From: Arthrobacter terrae
GTDB taxonomy: Bacteria > Actinomycetota > Actinomycetes > Actinomycetales > Micrococcaceae
DNA: 64,000 bases
Assembly (NCBI RefSeq): GCF_015708085.1
Contig: NZ_JADNYM010000006.1
Coordinates: 1-64,000, forward strand
Reading direction: 5' to 3'
Shown: piece by piece, positions 17,472-25,656 of the stretch
How the letters are laid out: each line of letters opens with the position of its first letter
How positions within the stretch are numbered: position 1 is the stretch's first letter
Translations under genes and position numbers: made by a program
The notes under the pieces: generated by a model
Databases searched by the model: none
Told to the model about the DNA's origin: nothing
What the model saw: the letters and a program-made list of their open reading frames with translations, nothing else

Positions 17472-18731
17472 TCAGTACGGGGAGATGACGTCACCGAGGC
17501 TGAAGTACGGGAGGTAGATGGCCAGGGCGATGATCAGCACCATTCCGGCGATCCCGATAAGGAAGACAGGCTGGACGTAGGCTTCCATATTGTTGGTCGT
17601 GTGGTCGACGTCGCGTTCGTAGAGCTTGCCGACCGCCCGGAGGGATTTGGCGGTTTCACCGGTGTTTTCGCCCAGGGCCAGGAACTTGAGCAGCATTTTT
17701 GGGAACAGCGGTTCCTCGCGCAGCGGCTCCATAATGGACTGTCCTTTGAGCTTTCCGTCCCGGGCTTTCAGGATGGCTTTCTCCATGACAATGTTGCCCA
17801 CCGACCCGGCGGTTATGGCCATCGCGTCGGTGATGTGGACGTTGTTTTCGGCCAGGGATGCCATGATGCGGCAGAATTTGGTCAGCGCAATATCCCGGAA
17901 CAGCTTCCCGAACACGGGAACTTTGAGTTTTAGCGGGTCCACGAATGCGCGGACATTTTCTTCTTTGGAGTTTCTCCGGTACCAGATGGTGCCGACGACT
18001 CCGACGACCGCCAGCAGCGGGACAGCCCAGGCCATCTGGGCGGACACCGCCATCACGACCTGGGTGAGGAAAGGCAGTGATGCCTTGCCGTGGCTGAGGT
18101 CTTTGTACATGGCGCCGAACTTGGGCACGACCCACATCATAAGGAACGCGAAGATGGCGGAGCTGAGGGCCAAAACGACCATCGGATAGGTGAGTGCCTT
18201 TTTGACTTTGGCGCGCTGCTCGTCTTCGTTTTCGAGGTCGTCAGCTACCTGATTGGCGGCGTCGGCCACGAACCCGCCCTCATCACCGGCTGCCAGAGTC
18301 TTTGTCATCAGATCAGGAAAAATGTACGGATGCCTGGCCATAGCCACGTGCATCTTGACGCCCTCGGAGCTCATGTCTTTCAGCACCTGCGTCAGCCCGT
18401 GCGCGAGGACGACGTCCCCGATTTCCCCGTCGTCGAGGATTTCGGTGATGGCTGCCCGTTCGTCGTAACCGACCTCCAGGTACATGGCCAGCTGCCGGCT
18501 GGAGGCGACCATGGCCCGTGCCTTAGGCCGGGACTTCTTTCCGACGACCGTTGTCCCGGTCTGGCGGACCGAAAGAATGGAGGTGTACTCAGGGTTCGCC
18601 GCCAGTTTGGCGATCGCCGCCTCACGGGTGGAGGCAACAGCTGTGCCGGACTTGGGTTTGCCGTCAAAGCCTTCGGCCCGGAACGCGAAGGTCTGGTTTT
18701 TCTTGGCCGGTGCTACCGCGGTGGTCGTCAA
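17472..18731 (-). CDS. pilC: Type IV pilus inner-membrane platform protein
   Basis: The 419-residue protein matches the PilC/GspF family: an N-terminal soluble region with FRAEGFDGKPKSGTAVASTREAAIAKL, two repeated GspF domains, and three hydrophobic segments (about 215-240, 260-285 and 395-415). Typical signatures are GDEGGFVADAANQVADDLE and ALGENTGETAKSLRAVGKLYERDVD. It forms the membrane platform on which PilB and PilT act. I chose the TTG at 18731, with CAGGAG upstream, over the ATG at 18794, because the latter would start inside the motif A region. Motif A lies 53-74 bp upstream of this TTG. Confidence 0.88.
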   Translation of the reverse strand: MTTTAVAPAKKNQTFAFRAEGFDGKPKSGTAVASTREAAIAKLAANPEYTSILSVRQTGTTVVGKKSRPKARAMVASSRQLAMYLEVGYDERAAITEILDDGEIGDVVLAHGLTQVLKDMSSEGVKMHVAMARHPYIFPDLMTKTLAAGDEGGFVADAANQVADDLENEDEQRAKVKKALTYPMVVLALSSAIFAFLMMWVVPKFGAMYKDLSHGKASLPFLTQVVMAVSAQMAWAVPLLAVVGVVGTIWYRRNSKEENVRAFVDPLKLKVPVFGKLFRDIALTKFCRIMASLAENNVHITDAMAITAGSVGNIVMEKAILKARDGKLKGQSIMEPLREEPLFPKMLLKFLALGENTGETAKSLRAVGKLYERDVDHTTNNMEAYVQPVFLIGIAGMVLIIALAIYLPYFSLGDVISPY

Positions 18732-18783
18732 AGGTGGCTCCTGGGGTCGTCGTGTCCCCGCGGCGTCGGGCCCCGGGCAGTCG

Positions 18784-18805
18784 TCTACCTGCAAACATGC
18801 GTAGA
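18784..18805 (-). promoter_or_regulatory. Motif A copy upstream of pilC
   Basis: TCTACGCATGTT followed by TGCAGGTAGA, read on the minus strand. This is the best dyad of the set: TCTAC and GTAGA pair perfectly around 12 bp. Confidence 0.75.
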
Positions 18806-18834
18806 CGCCGCGCGCACGGCCGGGAACCTGGTGC

Positions 18835-18966
18835 CTACCCTGCGAGGACTCCGGCCAGGGTGCCGCCGACCAGGGCGGCGAGGATACAGAGGGACACGAC
18901 GGCCGGCCCGCTCCGGCGCAGCCTGCGGCGTGTGGTGCGAACGGTGCGGTGGAGGGTAACGCTCAT
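18835..18966 (-). CDS. 43-residue membrane protein
   Basis: The ATG at 18966 is preceded by an AGGA ribosome-binding site and opens a 43-residue protein. It has an Arg-rich N-terminal half (RTVRTTRRRLRRSG) followed by one transmembrane helix (AVVSLCILAALVGGTLAGVLAG). Motif A sits only 16-37 bp upstream, the shortest spacing in the window, which argues that it is a real gene. It may be a small pilus accessory protein such as a platform stabiliser; function unknown. Confidence 0.55.
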   Translation of the reverse strand: MSVTLHRTVRTTRRRLRRSGPAVVSLCILAALVGGTLAGVLAG

Positions 18967-18981
18967 GGATGTAGTCCTGTT

Positions 18982-19003
18982 CATGCAAGGGAACATGCGT
19001 TGA
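18982..19003 (-). promoter_or_regulatory. Variant motif A copy upstream of the 43-residue gene
   Basis: TCAACGCATGTT followed by CCCTTGCATG, read on the minus strand. It differs from the core at one base and has lost the GTAGA half. Confidence 0.55.
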
Positions 19004-19019
19004 TAACGAGCTGACGGGT

Positions 19020-19207
19020 GTTGAGGCCGGCCGGTGCTGCCGTACACATCAGGGATGCGAAATCAGCACGGAAACCGCCGCCACCTGACCGGTGTAAACG
19101 GTGACGGGGACGACGGCTTCCGTACACATAAAAGAGGTGAAAAACGGTACGGAAAATCAGCGGAGGCGCCCTGAAACGGGTAGCGGAAAAGCTGATGCCG
19201 CACACAT
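19020..19207 (+). promoter_or_regulatory. Three tandem motif B-like elements
   Basis: On the plus strand GTTGAG-17-TACACAT (19020-19049), GGTGAC-17-TACACAT (19100-19129) and GGGTAG-17-CACACAT (19178-19207) recur about every 79 bp. The spacing between boxes is 17 bp each time. They point away from the 43-residue gene and into the 3' end of the convergent lipoprotein gene. GTG codons lie 7 bp after the second and third boxes, and an ATG opening a 39-residue ORF (19055-19174) lies 5 bp after the first. No convincing plus-strand protein follows, so antisense or small RNA production is possible. Confidence 0.45.
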
Positions 19208-19246
19208 TAGTGGTGTGACGGGGAACAGAGAAGGAGACGCTGTGGA

Positions 19247-19798
19247 CTACTTTGCAGTCGCGCTGGAGGTAGCAGCAGGTGACGCGGACGTAGAAGCGGA
19301 AGCCGGGAATGTAATGACCCAGGCACCGTCACGGAAAGCCATCGTGTGGAACGTCTCGGCCAGGGCATCACTGTTGGCCACCTTGTTGCCGCCGGCTTTG
19401 ATCGCCACAGCCTCCACGGGAACGGTAGCCTTCTGACCATCCACGACGATCTTGGACGCATCGACGTCCACGGTAACCGGTGACTTGGTATCGGACATTT
19501 TCAGCAGCACAAAATCGGAGATGGTGTTCTGCACCGTTTCGGTTGCCGTGTCCTTGTCCAGGAATTTCACCGCAGGTGCGAACGTCTCGGCGGTGGGGTT
19601 TTTGGCTACTGCTGCGGCTACTTCATCTGAGGTGCCGGCGGAGACGAAACCTTTGATCGCTTCAGATGCCTTGGCGCCTGTCAGCTGCGCGGAGTCCACG
19701 GCCGGGCCCGGTGCGCTGCCCTGGGAGCAGCCCGATGCGCCGAACGCGATTGCGGCGGTGAGTGCGAGTACGCCAAAGCCCTTAGTGAAGCTGTTCAT
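19247..19798 (-). CDS. Lipoprotein of the pilus block
   Basis: The 183-residue protein has a signal peptide ending in a lipobox (FGASGC), so it should be lipid-anchored outside the membrane. The mature domain has a helical first half (AKASEAIKGFVSAGTSDEVAAAVAKN) and a beta-rich second half ending HTMAFRDGAWVITFP, similar in shape to NTF2/SnoaL-like or DUF4878 lipoproteins. Start: ATG at 19798 with AGGAG upstream. It lies between pilO and pilC on the minus strand and could act as the secretin-independent outer component of the pilus in this monoderm, which is a guess. Confidence 0.7.
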   Translation of the reverse strand: MNSFTKGFGVLALTAAIAFGASGCSQGSAPGPAVDSAQLTGAKASEAIKGFVSAGTSDEVAAAVAKNPTAETFAPAVKFLDKDTATETVQNTISDFVLLKMSDTKSPVTVDVDASKIVVDGQKATVPVEAVAIKAGGNKVANSDALAETFHTMAFRDGAWVITFPASASTSASPAATSSATAK

Positions 19799-19892
19799 GT
19801 CAAATCTCCTGTTGTCAATAGTGAAAAACTCTTAGACGACAAACTACGTGAGAGATTTGACGTAAATCAAGTTGAAGTGTAACAACTTTGCG

Positions 19893-19926
19893 AGCCGGGC
19901 CCCCCTATTGTCGACGGGGCCCGGCT
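19893..19926 (-). terminator. Hairpin after pilO
   Basis: AGCCGGGCCCC and GGGGCCCGGCT form an 11-bp stem just past the pilO stop at 19935. A T run follows only on the plus-strand side, so termination of pilO is uncertain. Confidence 0.5.
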
Positions 19927-19934
19927 TTGTACGT

Positions 19935-20672
19935 TTACTTCGCAGCGCTCGGTGCGGCAGGCACAGACCCCTGGGCTGCATCCGCAGCACCCGCCTTAGG
20001 CTCCACCAGCGGAGCGGCCAGGAACGTTTCCCCGTTGAGGGTCACATGGTAGCTGTTTTCCAGCTTTTCGATCTGAACCTCATGGGCCAGCAGCGGCCGC
20101 TTCAGGTTTTCCACCTTGACGATGAAAGCCTGCACCGCATCCAGTGAACCTTCGCCGTCAATTTTCAACGACACGCTGCCCAGCTGTGCAGTCGCCGATT
20201 CGGCGGGAGCCGCATCAGAGGTAGGCACCGTCGCCAGGCCGGGAAGATCCGACCCTGACTGCTTCGACTGGTCCGCCGGGATCTTGGTGTCGGCGGCGGG
20301 CGCCGCGGTGTCGGCGGATTTGGCTGCAGGAGCGTTAGGGCTCAGCGTCTTCAGCGTCACCCCTGCGGCACCTGCGGCTTCATTGATCGCATCAATCATC
20401 TCCTGCTGCCGGGCGTCGGCCGGGAAAGATTTGGAAAAATCCACGATCTGGGCTTTCAGCGGGTCAAGGTTTTTGGAGATCCCTTCCAGCTTGTCCGCCC
20501 TGGCGGTTAGCGCCGCATTGTTTGCATGCGCGGTGGCAGCCTGGGAAACAAACTTCTTGGATTCGTCCATTTTGGGGACGAAAAACATCATGTACGCGAT
20601 GACGATCAGGAAGACCGACACGATCGCCGCAACGACGTACGGGCCTACGTTTTTTGAGGTGGTGCCGTTCAC
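19935..20672 (-). CDS. pilO: PilO-like pilus alignment protein
   Basis: The 245-residue protein has one N-terminal transmembrane helix (PYVVAAIVSVFLIVIAYMMFFVP), a coiled-coil region (about 35-85), and an extracytoplasmic ferredoxin-like domain marked by SVSLKIDGEGSLDAVQAFIVKVENLKRPLLAHEVQIEK. This is the PilO pattern. A Pro/Ala/Asp-rich insert (about 110-150) separates the two halves and the tail is Ala-rich. The GTG at 20672 overlaps the pilN stop (GTGA). PilM, PilN and PilO form the ring that links the cytoplasmic motors to the pilus base. Confidence 0.82.
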   Translation of the reverse strand: MNGTTSKNVGPYVVAAIVSVFLIVIAYMMFFVPKMDESKKFVSQAATAHANNAALTARADKLEGISKNLDPLKAQIVDFSKSFPADARQQEMIDAINEAAGAAGVTLKTLSPNAPAAKSADTAAPAADTKIPADQSKQSGSDLPGLATVPTSDAAPAESATAQLGSVSLKIDGEGSLDAVQAFIVKVENLKRPLLAHEVQIEKLENSYHVTLNGETFLAAPLVEPKAGAADAAQGSVPAAPSAAK

Positions 20673-21553
20673 TTGGATGCTCCCTGGGTGGCCGCGGCCG
20701 GGTTGGTCGAATCAGTCGCCGGGTCCGGCGCAGCGGCCGGGGCCTCAATGGATGACAGCTCATCGGGGGACGGTTTGAACTTGTCTCCCTTGGCGGAGAG
20801 CGCCTGGCCGGTGTATCCGACAGTGAGTTTGAAGTCGACACCAGCTCCTGAGGACACCGATTCCTTCAAATACGGTTCGCTCAGCATGGTCTTGTCCCTA
20901 TTCAGCGCAGCCACCAGCTGGGACACCGCCGCGATGCTCGGTGCATTACCGGAAATGTCCAGGCAGCCCAGCGACGACGATGCGGCAAACGGGCTCGACG
21001 ATGTGCACTGCGTACCGGGGGCGGCCGTCTTAATGGCGGTGAACACAGCGCCGGAGGTATTGGCCTGCTGGACGGCCTGAACCACCTTGGAATAGGACAC
21101 ATCGTTCTGGAGTGCATCGGAGGCTGCCGCTTTACGCTTCACGAACCCGGTCGCATAGTCCTGGACGTCTCTGTTCTGTGCCAGGTAATTGGTTGTCGTA
21201 GTCGTAATGGCTGCCTCTTTATTCACCTCGTTCTGCGCCCCGGCCACTCCTGCGAGGACAAAGATGTAGCCGACCGCGGTGACCCCCATCAGGCCCAGGC
21301 CGATGAACGCCGACTGGCGCACCGCTTTCCTGCGCGCTTTCAGCCCGCGTGCCTTCACCGGTAACAGGATCAGGGACGGCTTGACCGGGGAAGCCCAGAC
21401 AGGTGCCGGGGCCGCCTTCACTGCAGGGGTTTTCGGACCTTTACCCTGCTTGGCCGTTTTGTCGGGCTTGGCTTCACGTCGGGCTTTGGGCGCAGCCTCG
21501 GCCTCGGCCTTTTTCGTCTTCGCCGGCTTCGGCTCGGTGGTGGATATCGCCAT
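20669..21553 (-). CDS. pilN: PilN-like pilus assembly protein
   Basis: The 294-residue protein has an Ala/Lys-rich cytoplasmic N-terminus (about 1-75), one transmembrane helix (SAFIGLGLMGVTAVGYIFVLAGVA, about 81-105), and a periplasm-side coiled coil plus alpha/beta domain. The short motif INLLP, which binds PilM in diderms, is represented by LILLPVKARGLKARR. The gene starts at an ATG overlapping the pilM stop (TGATG) and overlaps pilO at its end, so the three are coupled. The long Lys-rich N-terminal extension is unusual for the family. Confidence 0.8.
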   Translation of the reverse strand: MAISTTEPKPAKTKKAEAEAAPKARREAKPDKTAKQGKGPKTPAVKAAPAPVWASPVKPSLILLPVKARGLKARRKAVRQSAFIGLGLMGVTAVGYIFVLAGVAGAQNEVNKEAAITTTTTNYLAQNRDVQDYATGFVKRKAAASDALQNDVSYSKVVQAVQQANTSGAVFTAIKTAAPGTQCTSSSPFAASSSLGCLDISGNAPSIAAVSQLVAALNRDKTMLSEPYLKESVSSGAGVDFKLTVGYTGQALSAKGDKFKPSPDELSSIEAPAAAPDPATDSTNPAAATQGASK

Positions 21554-22608
21554 CAGGCTCGTGCTCCCATCGCCAGGCCGACAGCGGCCATGTAGTCAGT
21601 GCTGAGGATTGGACCAAGGTGGTGCCGTTCCGGGTCTCCGGCGATGTCGATCGCGTATCGTCCGGTCATGGTCCGCCAGCCCGTTGATTCCTGCAAAGTG
21701 GCCGGCAGATTGTGCACCAGCGATCCTCCGCCGATCAGGGTCAGCCCCGCCGGTGGCATTGCCGGCTCCGGACGGGTCCGCTGGTAGCTGTCCACGGCGC
21801 CCTGGATGGTGGAGGTCAGCTTGAACGCGTACTGGTCCATAGCCTGCTGCACCCGGTAGTCGCGGCTGAAGCTGACTTTTTCCTTGATGACGCGCTCCTG
21901 CGCATCGTCCTGCAGTGCGGCGGCAATGAGCTTATCCAAATCCCCGCCGGCGGCTCCGCGGTGCAGGGTCAGGGCGTACGGCTTCCCGCCCTCATGGATC
22001 AGTACGGAGGTGACGTCCTGGCCGATGTCGATGAGGACATCGAGCATCCCCGGGGCGCGGCTGGCAATCCAGCTGGCCTTCAGGGAAGCCATTGCTGCCA
22101 GGTCCGCGCCGGCTGCGTTCAGGCCCGCCTTCTGCAAGACCTGCAGCTGGGTTTCTACGGTTTTCTGTCCGACCCCGATCAGCAGGGCGTCGATTTTGCG
22201 CCGGTTTTCAGCATCGGTGACCTCGTCGAAGATGACGGCGTCGATGATCACCTCAGGGGGCGCGCCCAGTAGCAGTGCTTCGTCGGCGATGATGTCGAAG
22301 CCCACGGCCGTCTGATAATTTTTCGGCTCGTGCCACGGGGTGAGGGCACGGTTGACGTACACGTCCGCGGCGGAGTTGATGCCCATGACGGCGTCTTTGG
22401 TGGTGAACCTGGTGGCTGCCAGGAATGCCTTCAACTCGGTGGCGACCAGTTCCGCGTTTTCGGGTTTGATACCGCCGCTGCTGATGATGCCGGGATCCAG
22501 CGGCATGAAAGCCTGCCGGGTGACGGTGACGGCCCCTTTTTCGATGCTCACTTCGGCGAATTTCAGGCCCGTGGACCCGAAGTCGATGCCAATGACTTTT
22601 TCAGCCAA
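21553..22608 (-). CDS. pilM: PilM, actin-like pilus protein
   Basis: The 351-residue protein is a PilM/FtsA-type actin fold: VIGIDFGSTGLKFAEV (phosphate-1), VLIDIGQDVTSVLIH (phosphate-2) and LTLIGGGSLVHNLP (adenosine motif). It also has the PilM-typical GFDIIADEALLLGAPPEVIIDAV region. It is cytoplasmic and binds the N-terminus of PilN. The start is a TTG at 22608 with CAGGAAAC upstream. Motif A lies 41-62 bp upstream, facing the copy that serves pilB. Confidence 0.88.
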   Translation of the reverse strand: MAEKVIGIDFGSTGLKFAEVSIEKGAVTVTRQAFMPLDPGIISSGGIKPENAELVATELKAFLAATRFTTKDAVMGINSAADVYVNRALTPWHEPKNYQTAVGFDIIADEALLLGAPPEVIIDAVIFDEVTDAENRRKIDALLIGVGQKTVETQLQVLQKAGLNAAGADLAAMASLKASWIASRAPGMLDVLIDIGQDVTSVLIHEGGKPYALTLHRGAAGGDLDKLIAAALQDDAQERVIKEKVSFSRDYRVQQAMDQYAFKLTSTIQGAVDSYQRTRPEPAMPPAGLTLIGGGSLVHNLPATLQESTGWRTMTGRYAIDIAGDPERHHLGPILSTDYMAAVGLAMGARA

Positions 22609-22648
22609 TGCAGGTTTCCTGCTTCCTTGTCGAAATCATTCAGGACTC

Positions 22649-22670
22649 TTCACCAGGGAACATGCGTAGA
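22649..22670 (-). promoter_or_regulatory. Motif A copy upstream of pilM
   Basis: TCTACGCATGTT followed by CCCTGGTGAA on the minus strand, 41 bp upstream of the pilM TTG. Its outer edge is 27 bp from the facing pilB copy. Confidence 0.75.
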
Positions 22671-22697
22671 TGCTGCGGGACGGCCCTGCGGTCCAGG

Positions 22698-22719
22698 TCT
22701 ACGCATGTTTGACGGTGAC
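22698..22719 (+). promoter_or_regulatory. Motif A copy upstream of pilB
   Basis: TCTACGCATGTT at 22698-22709 followed by TGACGGTGAC, 40 bp before the pilB ATG. With the pilM copy it makes a divergent, mirror-image arrangement. Confidence 0.75.
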
Positions 22720-22749
22720 ACCCCGAACAGTCAGGAATGCCGCCACCAG

Positions 22750-24459
22750 ATGAGCACCTCCACTACCAGCCGGCTAGAAACCCACTTCGTGCAGCAGGAC
22801 ATCCTCACCGCGCGGGAGTTCGAGACCGCCGAACAGCAGGCGGCCACGCAGGGCCTCAATGTTCTGGCCTTCCTCAAAAAGCAGGGCCGGATCAGCCACG
22901 AGCAGACCTGTGAAGCCTTTGCCTTCCTGAAAGGGTGGACGTACAAACCTCTCCGGGATGACACTGTCATCCCCGCCGACGTCATCGCCCTGATTGAATT
23001 CCAGCTGGCCCGCAAACTCAATATCGTCCCGGTGGCGTTGGACGGTGACGACCTGACCGTGGCGTGCGTGAACCCGTTTGACGTCAACGTCACCAAACAG
23101 CTGCAATCCAAGACCGGGAAAAACATTACGGCGGTCTACTCTTCAACCAACGAGCTCACCCGCGCCGTCGGGCGGTTCTACTCCGCGTCCATCCAGGCCC
23201 AGCAGGTCGGCAAGCTTGCCGCCATGGATGTGAGTTCCGAAGCAGCCAGAACAAAAAGGCCGTCCCTGGTTGTTGTCGGGGATGAAGGCAATATCGTCAA
23301 CACCCTGGACGCCATCATTGAAGGCGCCCTTGAGGTCGGCGCCTCCGACATTCATTTTGAGCCGGCCTCCACTCACCTGACCGTCCGGTACAGCGTCGAC
23401 GGCAAGCTCCGCAACGAACCCGACCAGCCAAAAGAACTCGCCCCGCGGCTGGCCGGCCTGATCAAAACCCGCGCAAGGCTGTCCTCCAGCGAACTCGTCA
23501 ACCAGGACGGCGCGATTACCCACGAATTCCGGGGCAAATCCTATGACCTGCGGGTGGCGGTCCTTCCGGCGGCGTGGGGCGAATCGATCACATTGCGCAT
23601 GGGCGCCTCGGAAGCCTGGAAGCTGGGCCAGATCGGTTTCTCCGAGGACACCGAAGCCCAATGGCGCCGATCCATCAACCAGCCCAACGGCATCTGCCTG
23701 GCGGTCGGGCCCATGGGGTCCGGTAAAACATCCCTCCATTACGCTTCCCTGGACGCGCTCATGGGTCAGGGCCGGAAAATCGTCTCCCTGGAAAACCCGG
23801 TCGAAATGAAACTTCCTAACGGTATGACGCAGGTCAGCATCAACGAACCCCAGGGCCTGACCTGGGACGGCGGCATGGAAACGGTGCTCCGGTCCGCGGC
23901 GTCCGTCCTGTTTGTCGGTGAAATCAACAAGGACGCCATCGCGCATACCGCCGTGACGGCCGCCATCACCGGTCACCTGGTGCTCTCCACCCTGCACACC
24001 AACGACGCCCCCGGCGCGGTGCTGCGGCTGCGCGAAATGGGGTTGCGGCCCTCGGTCCTGGCCGACTCGATGCGCGCCGTCTGCGCCCAGCGGCTCCCCC
24101 GACGGTTGTGCAAATGCAAGACTCCCACCCCTCCGGGCCAGGACATGATCCGGGACTTCAAGCTCACCGACGAAGACCTGCGGGCCGTTGACCCTGTGAC
24201 CGGGCTTTCCCTGTGGTACGGGCCCAAAGGCTGCCCGGAATGCAACGGGACCGGTTACAAGGGCCGGCTCCCGATCCATGAACTGATGACTTTCCCGCGC
24301 CACATCAGGGACCTCATCACGGACGATGTGCCCAACCGGGTCCTTGCCGACGCCGCCAAAGCCAACGGCATGCTCACTCTCCAGGACGACGGGCTGCTCA
24401 AAGTCCGTGCAGGGCTCACCAGCCTTGAAGAAGTCCGCAGCCATATTCTGATCGACTAG
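22750..24459 (+). CDS. pilB: Pilus extension ATPase
   Basis: The 569-residue protein belongs to the GspE/PilB family: an N-terminal MshE-like domain (about 1-150), Walker A GPMGSGKTS (about 320-328), an Asp box/Walker B FVGEINKD, and STLHTNDAPGAVLRL. It ends with the family's zinc-binding cysteines (CKCKTPTPP, CPECNGTGYKGR). It hydrolyses ATP to extend the pilus. The Walker B region carries GEINKD instead of the usual GE(I/M)RD. The ATG at 22750 fits the family N-terminus, although the frame is open far upstream. A motif A copy sits 40 bp before it and pilT follows after 13 bp. Confidence 0.9.
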   Translation: MSTSTTSRLETHFVQQDILTAREFETAEQQAATQGLNVLAFLKKQGRISHEQTCEAFAFLKGWTYKPLRDDTVIPADVIALIEFQLARKLNIVPVALDGDDLTVACVNPFDVNVTKQLQSKTGKNITAVYSSTNELTRAVGRFYSASIQAQQVGKLAAMDVSSEAARTKRPSLVVVGDEGNIVNTLDAIIEGALEVGASDIHFEPASTHLTVRYSVDGKLRNEPDQPKELAPRLAGLIKTRARLSSSELVNQDGAITHEFRGKSYDLRVAVLPAAWGESITLRMGASEAWKLGQIGFSEDTEAQWRRSINQPNGICLAVGPMGSGKTSLHYASLDALMGQGRKIVSLENPVEMKLPNGMTQVSINEPQGLTWDGGMETVLRSAASVLFVGEINKDAIAHTAVTAAITGHLVLSTLHTNDAPGAVLRLREMGLRPSVLADSMRAVCAQRLPRRLCKCKTPTPPGQDMIRDFKLTDEDLRAVDPVTGLSLWYGPKGCPECNGTGYKGRLPIHELMTFPRHIRDLITDDVPNRVLADAAKANGMLTLQDDGLLKVRAGLTSLEEVRSHILID

Positions 24460-24472
24460 GAAGGTAACCCCC

Positions 24473-25606
24473 ATGACCGCTACCGCCGTCGCCCCTGCCC
24501 CTGCAGCCCCCGCCCCTGAGAAGAAACCCGCGAACGCGGTGGATTTCTTGCTGTACCGGACCCTTGACATGAAAGGCTCCGACCTCCATCTGGTCGCAGG
24601 GACGACCCCGTGGGCCACCGTGCACGGTAAAACGGTCCGGATTGAAGGGCTCGCCCGTGAACTGGATCCGGCGACCCTGCGCTCCACTCTGCGCCAGATG
24701 GTTTCCGCGGATGAGTGGACAGAGTTCTGGGACAAGAAGCGCCTGGACTTCTCCTACTCGACGGAGCGCGCCAACTTCCGTGGCCATTTCGCCGTCGCCG
24801 GCGGTGAACCGATGGCGGTTTTCAGGACCATCCCGTCCATCGTGCCGGACTTCGATGACCTGGGCCTGCCGGAAATCATCCGGTCCTTCATCGATTCCGA
24901 GGCCGGCCTCTATCTGTTCATCGGCGTGACAGGGTCAGGTAAGTCAAGTTCCCTGGCGGCGCTGATCAAGCTGGCGAAAGAAAAGTACGCCAAAAAGATC
25001 ACCACCATCGAGGCGCCGATCGAATTCCGTCACACGAACGGCAAATCCCTTGTCGTCCAGCGCGAGGTCGGGAAAGGCCGGGACGTGGACTCTTTCGCCA
25101 TCGGCATCGAGGATGCGCTGCGTGAAAACCCGGACATCATCCTGGTCGGGGAAATGCGTGACCCGGAGACCATGTCCGCGGCCCTGTCCGCCACCAGCTC
25201 CGGACACCTGGTCTTTTCCACCCTGCACGCCGGATCCACCGCCGACGCCCCCGCCCGCATCCTGGAGGCCATGCCGGCGGACCGGGTGGCCGACACCCGC
25301 GCGCAGCTGGCCCGGTCATTGAAAGGTGTGGTCTACCAGAAGCTGCTCCCCCGCAAAGGCGGGCAGGGCCGGGTTGTTGCCACCGAGGTACTCATGATGA
25401 ACACGGCCATCTCCAACATGATCAAAAACAACAGCATTGAGGGGATCGCCGGTCAGCTGCTGGCCAAGGATTCTGGATCCATCCCGTTTGAAGTGTCCCT
25501 CGTCAACCTGGTCCTGGACGGGATCATCAATGAGAGCACCGCGCTGGATGCGGAACTGACCGAAGGATCGTACATGCGCCAGAAAGCTGCCGGGCGCCGC
25601 AGCTAA
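24473..25606 (+). CDS. pilT: Pilus retraction ATPase
   Basis: The 377-residue protein is PilT/PilU-like: Walker A GVTGSGKSSS (about 151-160), Asp box IEAPIEF, Walker B LVGEMRDPET, and the His box STLHAGSTADAPARI. It drives pilus retraction and so motility or DNA uptake. The ATG has AAGG upstream and lies 13 bp after pilB, in the same operon. The N-terminal 25 residues are Ala/Pro-rich and extra to the family. Confidence 0.9.
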   Translation: MTATAVAPAPAAPAPEKKPANAVDFLLYRTLDMKGSDLHLVAGTTPWATVHGKTVRIEGLARELDPATLRSTLRQMVSADEWTEFWDKKRLDFSYSTERANFRGHFAVAGGEPMAVFRTIPSIVPDFDDLGLPEIIRSFIDSEAGLYLFIGVTGSGKSSSLAALIKLAKEKYAKKITTIEAPIEFRHTNGKSLVVQREVGKGRDVDSFAIGIEDALRENPDIILVGEMRDPETMSAALSATSSGHLVFSTLHAGSTADAPARILEAMPADRVADTRAQLARSLKGVVYQKLLPRKGGQGRVVATEVLMMNTAISNMIKNNSIEGIAGQLLAKDSGSIPFEVSLVNLVLDGIINESTALDAELTEGSYMRQKAAGRRS

Positions 25607-25610
25607 CGCA

Positions 25611-25643
25611 ATGGGCCCCGTCCGTCACGCGGGTGGGGCCCAT
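25611..25643 (+). terminator. Hairpin after pilT
   Basis: ATGGGCCCC and GGGGCCCAT form a 9-bp perfect stem 4 bp after the pilT stop. It lies between convergent genes and has no T run. Confidence 0.5.
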
Positions 25644-25656
25644 GTCGCATGACGTC

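Noticed and set aside
19101-19436. 111-residue plus-strand protein after the tandem motif B boxes
   Set aside because: More than half of it is antisense to the lipoprotein coding region; composition does not look like a protein, so only the regulatory signal is kept.
23143-24735. 530-residue open frame opposite pilB
   Set aside because: It is the antisense shadow of a clear PilB ATPase and lacks any recognisable motif; long reverse frames are common in GC-rich genes.
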